From CAZWLD01 sp964634685 (GTDB lineage Bacteria > Bacillota_I > Bacilli_A > Acholeplasmatales > JAEDCM01), in contig CAZWLD010000028.1 in assembly GCA_964634685.1 (NCBI GenBank), forward strand, positions 1-30,901: a DNA stretch of 30,901 nt, written 5' to 3'. The notes beneath the pieces are model-generated. The model saw only the letters and a program-made list of their open reading frames with translations. It was not told the origin of the DNA and did no database searches. A program made the position numbers and the translations under genes. Positions 1 to 5,808 of the stretch are shown here, piece by piece (the first letter of the stretch is position 1; each line of letters opens with the position of its first letter).

Positions 1-50
1 CGAAACCATTTATTTTCTTTTGTAAAACCACAATCATATTCCTTCATCAT
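1..50 (-). CDS. Partial 5' end of a probable NUDIX hydrolase gene
   Basis: Sixteen codons are visible on the minus strand before the window ends. They begin with two consecutive ATGs at 50-45 and read MMKEYDCGFTKENKWF. An AGAGGTG ribosome binding site lies at 60-54, close upstream, which supports a real start. The short Lys/Asp-rich lead-in ending in NKWF resembles the N-terminus of small NUDIX hydrolases, where a strand reading FRYRA-like usually follows. The NUDIX box itself would lie outside the window, so the family call rests on a recollected N-terminal pattern only. That a gene starts here is fairly sure; its product is not. Confidence 0.45.
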   Translation of the reverse strand, partial: MMKEYDCGFTKENKWF

Positions 51-76
51 TTTCACCTCTTTTGCCAAATAATATA

Positions 77-160
77 GGGGGTGCAACTATTCGTGGACAC
101 CAAATTAATGCCGATACAATCCCGACGCACAACTGATGTTTCAACAAATTTTTGCACTCC
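77..160. repeat. 84-bp segment bounded by imperfect inverted repeats
   Basis: The left end reads GGGGGTGCAA (77-86). The right end reads TTGCACTCC (152-160), which is its reverse complement with one mismatch. Between them one minus-strand frame is open from before 160 and ends at the TGA inside the ribosome binding site of the gene at 1-50. This looks like the remnant of a small mobile element or a dispersed repeat, but no transposase motif is recognisable. Confidence 0.35.
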
Positions 161-221
161 TCTTTAATTACTTAGTTCTATATACATTTTCCCCTACTAA
201 AAACACAAGTACATATCTTAC

Positions 222-256
222 AAAAAAGCCCTGAACCCCGCTTAAACTGGGGCTTT
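222..256 (-). terminator. Intrinsic terminator for the HigBA-type operon
   Basis: Read on the minus strand, AAAGCCCC (256-249) pairs with GGGCTTT, followed by a run of T at 227-222. It lies about 230 bases past the antitoxin stop codon and is the only clear terminator before the next gene. Confidence 0.6.
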
Positions 257-488
257 ACGCGACAGTAAACATACCGTCTCAACATAATTATTAACCCATT
301 ATTAAAAAGTAGTATCACAACATATCAACAAGACTTATTATTTTATACAGATTATTTTATAATTCGATTTTTAATCTATTATCAATATAGAATGAAACAA
401 TAAATTGTAGATAGCGTTAATAAGTATAAAATTATTACAATACTCTTGGATTCAAATTTTCAATCATCTTCTTTTTATGTATAACACC

Positions 489-1556
489 TTAAACTATAAC
501 ATATTTGTGCTTTAACTGATTCATTTTATAATCGCTAAAGCTAATATAGTTATCTTTTTGTAGTCTTCCAACAACAATACCAGGATCTCTACTAATAGAT
601 TTTGCAAATTTCTTAACATTTTCAACAGTAAATTGACTATTCTTAATAAATGCTGTATACTTATCCTTATCTATTAACATATCTTCAGCAAATCTATCTG
701 CTTCATCTTCTATATCATAATTATAAGACACTCCATAATCTCCGTTTACTAGATGACCAAATTCATGAAATAATGTGAACCAAAATGAATCAGAATCATT
801 CTTTCTATCATTCATCATAATCATCATTTTATCGCCAATTTTACGTCTAGCTCCATTAACTTTTGATCCTTCAATATTTGGCAGTAACACTAGAATTACT
901 CCACATTCATATAATTTTTTTTCAATTAATCTATAGAATTCATCATGCTTTTCAGTTAATGTCAAAGCATATTCAATTGCTTCTACAAACATTTTTTTAT
1001 TATATTTTGGTGCATTTTTATACTCAAGGGCTTTATTAGTAGCTATTTGAACCATAATATTAGCTCTAATGACATTTTTTGGAAATATCTCTAAATTACC
1101 ACTTCTAAAACTTACTCCTATTTCAGTCTTTTCAAAAACTGTTAATGAAGAAACCTTTAAGAACTCTCTAACTTTAATGATTTGTTCATTAATTCTTCTT
1201 GGAAGCTCTGGAAGACCAAAATGATCTACAAAATATTTATAGTTAATAACATTAAATACATTTCTTTCTCTATCAAGTTCATCTTGTTCATTCTTTTCAA
1301 CTAATAAGGAATCATATTCACTTTGAAGGTTTAACCAAAATTTAACACTTGTTCCAAGCATTCTTGATAGCTTAGCAGCTATCTCAACAGATAAGCTTTG
1401 TTCTCCTTTTAATAAAACACTAATGTTTTTTGGCGTAGTTCCTAATCTAATAGCAAACTCTTCTTGCGTAATACCCAAATCATCAATATATTCTTTTATA
1501 TAATATCCGGGATGAAATGCAATTTTATCTCCAAATTCAACATAATTATTCATCAT
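489..1556 (-). CDS. HigA-type XRE antitoxin fused to an ImmA/IrrE-like metallopeptidase domain
   Basis: The 355-residue protein has two parts. Residues about 13-80 form an XRE/VapI-type helix-turn-helix that starts with HPGYYIKEYID, as in HigA antitoxins. Residues about 190-330 are an ImmA/IrrE-like zinc peptidase with HEFGH at 264-268 and a downstream acidic EDEAD (283-287) that could supply the third zinc ligand. Known HigA proteins bind their own promoter and neutralise HigB. The fused peptidase suggests self-cleavage or repressor cleavage under stress, which is inference. Its start overlaps the toxin gene by 11 bases, so translation is probably coupled; GAGGTG lies upstream. Two palindromes in the promoter at 1943-2008 are likely its operators. 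Confidence 0.85.
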   Translation of the reverse strand: MMNNYVEFGDKIAFHPGYYIKEYIDDLGITQEEFAIRLGTTPKNISVLLKGEQSLSVEIAAKLSRMLGTSVKFWLNLQSEYDSLLVEKNEQDELDRERNVFNVINYKYFVDHFGLPELPRRINEQIIKVREFLKVSSLTVFEKTEIGVSFRSGNLEIFPKNVIRANIMVQIATNKALEYKNAPKYNKKMFVEAIEYALTLTEKHDEFYRLIEKKLYECGVILVLLPNIEGSKVNGARRKIGDKMMIMMNDRKNDSDSFWFTLFHEFGHLVNGDYGVSYNYDIEDEADRFAEDMLIDKDKYTAFIKNSQFTVENVKKFAKSISRDPGIVVGRLQKDNYISFSDYKMNQLKHKYVIV

Positions 1557-1920
1557 AATGATTGCTCACCTCTCTAATCTCAACTATTCTAACCTTTTTA
1601 GCAATTTCATCAATATTACATGGTATAAATGGATTTTCATCATCATCGAGTGGCTCGAGAATAACTCTCCATTTATCTCTCCTAGTCTTAACATCAATTG
1701 AAAAATATCCTTCTAAATTATTTTTCCCCTTATTCTCTAATTTATGAAAATGAAATTGTGGCATTTTAACTATATCCTTTAAAACATCGGCAGCTCTTAG
1801 TGCGTTTATTCTGGCTAACAAACTAATAGCGCATTGTTTATTTCCACCCATATACTTTGTTGCTTTTTTTAAATCATTGCATATTTCCTCAGTTTTAGAA
1901 TCATAATATAATATTTCCAA
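1546..1920 (-). CDS. RelE/HigB-like toxin, probable mRNA interferase
   Basis: This 124-residue protein is the first gene of a two-gene operon with the XRE-peptidase antitoxin, the toxin-first order typical of higBA. It has a RelE/ParE-like layout: an N-terminal helical pair, then strands containing FHFHKLENKGKNNLEGYFSI and KWRVILEPL, and a terminal VRIVEI strand. The basic patch RRDKWRVIL is where RelE-fold toxins carry RNA-binding residues. The family members are ribosome-dependent mRNA endonucleases; this activity is inferred here. Translation starts at TTG, with GGTGAT a few bases upstream. The first ATG in frame is residue 23, which would remove part of the fold. Confidence 0.75.
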   Translation of the reverse strand: MEILYYDSKTEEICNDLKKATKYMGGNKQCAISLLARINALRAADVLKDIVKMPQFHFHKLENKGKNNLEGYFSIDVKTRRDKWRVILEPLDDDENPFIPCNIDEIAKKVRIVEIREVSNHYDE

Positions 1921-1942
1921 GGAATCACCGTCTTTTTAATAA

Positions 1943-2008
1943 ATTACCCTTCAGGTAATATTATTATATGTTTTTTTGTCTGAAATGTCAATTACTCGAC
2001 AGGTAATT
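1943..2008 (-). promoter_or_regulatory. higBA-type promoter bracketed by two operators
   Basis: On the minus strand a perfect TTGACA (1991-1986) and TATAAT (1968-1963) are separated by 17 bases. Two matching palindromes surround it. ATTACC-5-GGTAAT lies at 1943-1959, over the predicted transcription start. A second copy with one mismatch, ATTACT-5-GGTAAT, lies at 1991-2007 and overlaps the -35 box. Their centres are 48 bases apart. This is a classic arrangement for antitoxin-mediated repression. Confidence 0.8.
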
Positions 2009-2094
2009 TCGTTATTATGTTCATTGCAAAAGTAAATTCCGCTAAAAATAGTTGAAGTACAAAAAAGATTAAAATCAATAACTTGGTATCAGTC

Positions 2095-2131
2095 AAAAAA
2101 GGAGTGAATTTTCATCCACTCCGATTTTTTT
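2095..2131 (-). terminator. Bidirectional-looking intrinsic terminator
   Basis: GGAGTG (2101-2106) pairs with CACTCC (2117-2122). A run of T follows in either orientation. On the minus strand it would end transcripts from the promoter at 2286-2313 or read-through from the TIR operon. Confidence 0.7.
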
Positions 2132-2279
2132 ACAGGTACTACTCCGATTATTTTAGAGTACCATTCTCCTCATGACAGGCTTCAAATTCTTTATTAAAAC
2201 GGCAACACTCATTCACTATAAAGACACATCTTTAGAATGATTGAATCTAGCTTTTAAGAAACAATAATCTTCCTTGTCT
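2095..2279 (-). ncRNA. Candidate small RNA: promoter-to-terminator unit without a clear gene
   Basis: A minus-strand promoter is followed by about 184 bases that end at the terminator at 2095-2131, with no convincing coding sequence. The promoter has TTGAAT at 2313-2308, a 16-base spacer, and TGC-TATAAT with -10 at 2291-2286. The 5' end AAGACA (2280-2275) can pair with TGTCTT (2226-2221). A second hairpin, GGTACT/AGTACC, lies at 2135-2162. One frame from about 2233 to about 2150 reads a short Cys-rich peptide ending ACHEENGTLK, but it has no start or ribosome binding site, so it may be a gene remnant instead. No known RNA family is recognised. Confidence 0.35.
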
Positions 2280-2310
2280 TCTATTATTATAGCATATTTT
2301 TAAAGTAATT

Positions 2311-2347
2311 CAAGGCGATTTATGAGAATTTAACCAAAACCGCCTTG
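2311..2347 (-). terminator. Inverted repeat after the TIR operon, possible weak terminator
   Basis: CAAGGCG (2311-2317) pairs with CGCCTTG (2341-2347), starting 22 bases after the stop codon of the 162-aa gene. The tract beyond it on the minus strand is AT-rich but not a clean T-run. It overlaps the -35 box of the downstream promoter, so it may be a terminator or a regulatory site. Confidence 0.4.
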
Positions 2348-2368
2348 TTATTACTATGTAATAATTTT

Positions 2369-2857
2369 TTAATTATTTGCTTCTAATACTGTCAAATCTT
2401 CTACGTTTGCCATATCAGCCAATAATCTAGTATAATCAATTAATACATTTCTTAATATTTCTAATTCTTGTCTAAAATTATCACATTGATTTGCATCAAC
2501 AAATGCATTTTTAGTTGATAATTTATGCCACTTTGAAGTGAATGGCCTAATTTTTTGGTTAAGAATAATTATAGAAATTTTTGTAAAATTAATGGCATTT
2601 CTACCATAAGATTTCAAAATATCCCTTGTAATCTCAAATATTTTATATATACTATTTAATGCACTTTGTTCATCACCCTCATTATTCAATGGTTGAGTAG
2701 TTACTCTTGTCAATAATTCTATATACATAAGCCAAGCTGCTTCTTTATCCCAATTTGTATATGAGATAGTAACGCCGGCAGCTTCAGTTGATAAATGAAT
2801 ATTTTCAATATTGAAGCGTCTAAAAATATCTTTCAATTTACTTCTTTTTTTGCCCAT
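2369..2857 (-). CDS. Uncharacterised 162-aa helical protein encoded next to a TIR-like gene
   Basis: I do not recognise a named family. The protein has a basic N-terminus (MGKKRSKLKDIFRRF), a short strand-rich stretch (residues about 18-35, with the pattern THLSTEAAG-like then VTISYTN), and then long amphipathic helices to residue 155. It has no signal peptide or membrane segment. It is the last gene of the operon with the TIR-like protein: its AGGAGA binding site overlaps the TIR stop codon and only 10 bases separate the genes. Such tight coupling suggests a stoichiometric partner, perhaps a regulator, sensor or inhibitor of the TIR protein. That role is inference from position alone. Confidence 0.7.
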   Translation of the reverse strand: MGKKRSKLKDIFRRFNIENIHLSTEAAGVTISYTNWDKEAAWLMYIELLTRVTTQPLNNEGDEQSALNSIYKIFEITRDILKSYGRNAINFTKISIIILNQKIRPFTSKWHKLSTKNAFVDANQCDNFRQELEILRNVLIDYTRLLADMANVEDLTVLEANN

Positions 2858-2867
2858 ATAATTTCTC

Positions 2868-3497
2868 CTATGAATTATATTTTTTTAAAGGGGCAGAATG
2901 ATCATACTTAACATTTTTTCTTCGCTTAAAAGCATTATCAATCAATTGCATTAATATATTTGAATCATTTGATACTCTATCCCAATCAACAACAGTAATT
3001 TCAGCCCCATTAACAAAATTATCTATTATTCTACTTGGCATATACGGATAAGTCTTTTCAAACTGTTCTCGAGTGGACAATGTACACCAATTAGAATGTG
3101 GTGCCACTAATTCTTTTTCTTCATCTTCTGAAACTCTAACGCCTTGTTTTATTTCAGGCAAATTAATAACTACTATACCCATTTGAGGATTAACATCACT
3201 ATCATACATTGCGGCATGAATTTCCCAATCTATATGTTTTCTCCTTTTTGTGTTTGCCCCACATAGTAAAATTAATACGGTAGAATCTTTTATATATTCA
3301 TCACGAATTTTTCTTCTAATTTGTTCTGATGTCATATAAGTATCATCAATGTCGCCATCATTTACTGAATAATCTTCAAATATATTTTCAAAGATACATT
3401 TTTGATAATTAAAATATTGTTTTTTAACCAATTCATTTTTATAATACTGGTCATCATAATGATAGTAACTTATAAAAACTCGATGTCGTGGAATCAT
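2868..3497 (-). CDS. TIR-like (MTH538/DUF1863, ThsB-like) protein
   Basis: The 209-residue protein starts with a strand typical of TIR folds (HRVFISYYHYDD, residues 5-16). A middle strand follows (STVLILLCGANT, 72-83) and then KHIDWEIHAAM (88-98), where Glu92 sits at the position of the NADase or cyclase glutamate of TIR enzymes. This pattern matches the MTH538 TIR-like family that includes ThsB of Thoeris anti-phage systems. No SIR2/SLOG ThsA partner is in the window. The ATG at 3497 is preferred because GGGAGG (3513-3508) lies 10 bases upstream of it; a TTG at 3506 would leave only one base. It likely makes or consumes an NAD-derived molecule (inference). Confidence 0.75.
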   Translation of the reverse strand: MIPRHRVFISYYHYDDQYYKNELVKKQYFNYQKCIFENIFEDYSVNDGDIDDTYMTSEQIRRKIRDEYIKDSTVLILLCGANTKRRKHIDWEIHAAMYDSDVNPQMGIVVINLPEIKQGVRVSEDEEKELVAPHSNWCTLSTREQFEKTYPYMPSRIIDNFVNGAEITVVDWDRVSNDSNILMQLIDNAFKRRKNVKYDHSAPLKKYNS

Positions 3498-3512
3498 TAC
3501 TTTCAAACCTCC

Positions 3513-3692
3513 CTATATAGATTTTTTCAATTTATTTATAAGCATTAACCCAAATGATATTATTATCGTAGGAACACCTAATGCGACAGATATAATATCA
3601 ATTGGCAAATTCTTTAATTCTAAAAATGTTGGTACAAGTTTAATAATTGTTATAAAAAGTTGTCCAACTACTGTAAATATAATACTAAACAT
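3513..3692 (-). CDS. Small 59-aa membrane protein in the TIR operon
   Basis: A 60-codon frame starts at ATG 3692 and stops at TAG 3515-3513. The product is almost entirely hydrophobic, with two predicted membrane helices: residues about 2-20 (SIIFTVVGQLFITIIKLV) and about 31-53 (IDIISVALGVP then TIIISFGLMLI). The tail KLKKSI is basic and probably cytoplasmic. It fills the gap between the ImmA/IrrE stop (8 bases upstream) and the TIR gene, whose GGGAGG lies right at its stop codon. An AGGAG lies inside the upstream gene's end, about 22 bases from the ATG, so initiation may depend on coupling. Small membrane proteins next to TIR genes can be effectors; that role is inferred. Confidence 0.65.
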   Translation of the reverse strand: MFSIIFTVVGQLFITIIKLVPTFLELKNLPIDIISVALGVPTIIISFGLMLINKLKKSI

Positions 3693-3700
3693 TTCAAATA

Positions 3701-4246
3701 CTATTTCGATAATTTCTCCTTCTTTCTTTTTAATCTTCTTTCATAATATAATTTTCTAGTTAAAACACATGATTCTGATACATTAAATATATCAGCAATC
3801 AATTTTGTGTCACAATCTCCAACTATATATTTTGTTGGAACTAATAATTGAGCAGCAAATTCATCAGCTTGCCATTCGGGGTCTTCAAAACTAGGACAAT
3901 TTTCAACTTCTTCAAATTCAAATCCTAATACCTGGCATTGAAAATAATGAAACAGTTCATGTGCTAATGTAAAATTGGCTCTATATTCATGATTTTCCAA
4001 CTCCTCCAAAACTGATTCTTTTACATAAATAAAATTATCAGCAGGATTATATTTAGCAGGTGTGTCATCTTCAAATATAAAATAATCATCCTCTAAATAT
4101 TGAATTGTAAGTAATCCGTCATCGTGAAATTTTTCTATAATATCTAAAACTGGAAAAGGAGAATTAGATGGAATATCCAATTCTCTTCTTAAGTTATTAG
4201 CATAATTTTCAATTTCAACAATTTTTAACGGATTAGTTTTCTTCAT
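3701..4246 (-). CDS. ImmA/IrrE-family metallopeptidase
   Basis: The 181-residue protein carries the zinc-peptidase motif HELFH (about residues 96-100) in TLAHELFHYF. A downstream WQADEFAAQLLVP, about 30 residues later, has the second acidic site, as in ImmA and IrrE. In ICEBs1 and Deinococcus, such proteases cleave a partner XRE repressor after a stress signal. The XRE gene directly upstream overlaps this one by 14 bases, exactly the gene pair expected. It likely releases repression of the operon, including the TIR genes, when activated (inference). The basic tail RRLKRKKEKLSK may contact DNA or the partner. Confidence 0.85.
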   Translation of the reverse strand: MKKTNPLKIVEIENYANNLRRELDIPSNSPFPVLDIIEKFHDDGLLTIQYLEDDYFIFEDDTPAKYNPADNFIYVKESVLEELENHEYRANFTLAHELFHYFQCQVLGFEFEEVENCPSFEDPEWQADEFAAQLLVPTKYIVGDCDTKLIADIFNVSESCVLTRKLYYERRLKRKKEKLSK

Positions 4247-4592
4247 CTAATAATGCTTCCTTTAACTTTCTTAATAATTCTTCATCAGCAGTTTTAATCT
4301 TTCTAGCGAACATTAAAGAGATATCCTTTTGAGCTTCATTCATAGCTGCAAGTTCAATTGGAACTCTTTCATTTGTTTCATGAATACTATTTTCTAATTC
4401 AACTTCTTGTTCTTCAGTCAAATTATATATCCTTTTTATTTTTTCAACATATTCAACAGGAATAGGTTTTCTTCCTACTTCCATAGCTGATAAGAAGGCA
4501 GCTGATATGCCTAATTTAATAGCCATTTGTCTTAATGAATCATTTTCTTGTTCTCTTATACTTCTAATGTATTTTCCAAACTTACTAATCAT
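4233..4592 (-). CDS. XRE-family transcriptional repressor
   Basis: Residues 4-60 form a helix-turn-helix (KYIRSIREQENDSLRQMA, then LGISAAFLSAMEVGRKPIP). The remainder to residue 119 is a charged helical region rich in Glu that may mediate dimerisation or be the target of the neighbouring protease. It is the first gene of a five-gene operon and overlaps the ImmA/IrrE gene by 14 bases. A -10 box (TATAAT, 4662-4657) lies upstream, directly next to two direct copies of CACTTTAA at 4665-4672 and 4676-4683, which may be its binding sites. The start ATG at 4592 has only a weak GAGAG-type site upstream. Confidence 0.85.
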   Translation of the reverse strand: MISKFGKYIRSIREQENDSLRQMAIKLGISAAFLSAMEVGRKPIPVEYVEKIKRIYNLTEEQEVELENSIHETNERVPIELAAMNEAQKDISLMFARKIKTADEELLRKLKEALLDEEN

Positions 4593-4656
4593 AATATTTT
4601 TCTCTCATTTCTTATTTTGTAAAAATCTTTACCTTTAAACATATAAACCGCTGAAA

Positions 4657-4683
4657 ATTATAAACACTTTAAACTCACTTTAA
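4657..4683 (-). promoter_or_regulatory. Probable promoter and operator of the XRE/TIR operon
   Basis: On the minus strand, TATAAT lies at 4662-4657. Immediately upstream are two direct repeats of TTAAAGTG (plus strand CACTTTAA at 4665-4672 and 4676-4683), 11 bases apart or about one helical turn. They occupy the -35 region, which is otherwise a poor match, so they may be bound by the XRE protein. Confidence 0.5.
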
Positions 4684-4717
4684 TGTTTTCCGATTAGTTT
4701 AATTTATATTAATTTGT

Positions 4718-5095
4718 TTAATCTACTTTATCTAGTTCATTAGATGTTACTATTTTAATTGGAAACCATTCAATGCTTTCACAATCGAATATAAAATCTA
4801 CGCTCTCATTGAAATTCAAATTTATTGAGAAAAGATATTTTTCTTCAATCACTTTAAAACATTGAATATCCTTTAATAATAAATCTAAATTCTCATTATA
4901 ATTACTTTCAATCATTTCATATTCATGACACACTATATCATAGATATAAAATTTTTCTGCGAATTCACATTTAACACCAAGTCTTTCTTCCACTCCACAA
5001 TTAATAGCAACCCTAAAAACCAAATCATTACCAGTCATAGTAAAACTAATAAATTCTGATTCATGTAATTCATATAGCAAATTTTGTTTTTTCAT
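4718..5095 (-). CDS. Acidic 125-aa protein, possible immunity protein
   Basis: I do not recognise a named family. The 125-residue product is strongly acidic, with many Glu and Asp, and appears beta-rich (FISFTMTGNDLVFRVAINC, later YLFSINLNFN and FIFDCESIEWFPI). It has no signal peptide or membrane segment. It follows a basic toxin-like gene whose stop at 5103-5101 overlaps a first ATG at 5101. GAGG at 5107-5104 is best placed, 8 bases away, for the second ATG at 5095, so I start there. A basic toxin-like gene followed by a small acidic gene is the usual toxin-immunity layout. The role is inferred from this. Confidence 0.6.
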   Translation of the reverse strand: MKKQNLLYELHESEFISFTMTGNDLVFRVAINCGVEERLGVKCEFAEKFYIYDIVCHEYEMIESNYNENLDLLLKDIQCFKVIEEKYLFSINLNFNESVDFIFDCESIEWFPIKIVTSNELDKVD

Positions 5096-5100
5096 TTTCA

Positions 5101-5558
5101 TTACCTCTTTCTTGCTTTTGGTGGGCAATCTCTGTCAAGTGGTGCTAAATGATGTTGATCAACATATTTCGTACAAGGTTTTCCATATCTATCTAAATAT
5201 TCTGTAGTAACCTTATAACCTATTTTAGTTGGTGAAGGATTTGACCAGTGGTAATGATCAATCTGTGTTTCACTTTCAGGGTAAACCTTACTATCTGACC
5301 AGATGATTTTCTCATATAATGTTTTTTGCCACTCTTATTTTTACTAGAAGTAATATCCATCCATCCTTTATGATTTAAAGTATTAGGATTTTTAGGTAAG
5401 TATGACCCATTATATACTCTTTTTGCCATGCACAAATTATTATATTGAACTTGTCTATATTCTTGTAATGTTTTAGGTTTATCTACATGAACATAATGTG
5501 AAGGCTTTTCAGTACAATGATATACAACACTTCTAGCAATTTTATTCAAAATTCCCAT
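5101..5558 (-). pseudogene. Toxin-like basic protein gene broken by a one-base frameshift
   Basis: From ATG 5558 (AAAGGAGTG upstream) the frame runs normally to residue about 75, then breaks and stops at 5220. One extra A in the A6 run at 5327-5322 restores an open frame to TAA 5103-5101. The repaired product would be 152 residues. Its second half, with DHYHWSNP, then EYLDRYGKPCTKYVDQHH, resembles the basic C-terminal domains of polymorphic toxins that carry DHYH-x2-NP and YLD-x2-GKP. This similarity is from memory. The frameshift could be a real inactivation or a homopolymer sequencing error. The upstream perfect promoter suggests the locus is expressed. Confidence 0.65.
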
Positions 5559-5635
5559 AATATCTCACACTCCTTTCTTGAAATTTTCAAAAGAAAATGA
5601 TAAGATACTATTTGTAGATACATATCTATCACTTG

Positions 5636-5663
5636 AGATTTGTTAGTTGCAGCTGACAAATCT
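5636..5663 (-). other. Hairpin in the 5' leader of the toxin-like gene
   Basis: AGATTTGT (5636-5643) and ACAAATCT (5656-5663) form an 8-base-pair stem with a 12-base loop. It lies between the promoter at 5682-5710 and the start at 5558, in a leader of about 115 bases. It may stabilise the message or control translation. No known riboswitch is recognised. Confidence 0.4.
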
Positions 5664-5681
5664 TTTTCTTTTTCTACATTT

Positions 5682-5710
5682 ATTATAGCAAAATAAAAAC
5701 ACACTGTCAA
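5682..5710 (-). promoter_or_regulatory. Consensus sigma-A promoter of the toxin-immunity pair
   Basis: On the minus strand, a perfect TTGACA (5710-5705) and TATAAT (5687-5682) are separated by exactly 17 bases. Transcription would start near 5675 and give a leader of about 115 bases. Confidence 0.8.
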
Positions 5711-5808
5711 CCAAAAGGGATACAATGCGTTTTTTTCTTTATTTTTTCATTTTCTTTATACATTTCCTTCAAGCTTAAGTTTTTCACCTAAGCTTTGACT
5801 TAAATAAA

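Larger units (their letters stand above)
51..488. other. Intergenic region with an inverted-repeat element and a terminator
   Basis: This 438-base stretch has no convincing gene. It contains an 84-base inverted-repeat-bounded segment at 77-160 and a minus-strand terminator at 222-256, both listed separately. The rest (257-488) is very AT-rich and has stops in all frames. A ten-codon run starting at ATG near 465 on the minus strand was seen but has no convincing ribosome binding site. Confidence 0.6.

Noticed and set aside
2135..2162. GGTACT/AGTACC hairpin considered as a T-box element
   Set aside because: No T-box sequence (AGGGTGGNACCGCG), specifier loop or downstream tRNA-related gene is present.
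5220..5558. The 112-residue frame taken as a complete gene
   Set aside because: Its last 38 codons are out of frame with a longer, sensible frame continuing to 5101 after one base is added in an A6 run.
5771..5795. AAGCTTA/TAAGCTT inverted repeat after rlmCD considered a terminator
   Set aside because: No T-run follows in either direction; I see only an inverted repeat and no certain terminator for this gene.
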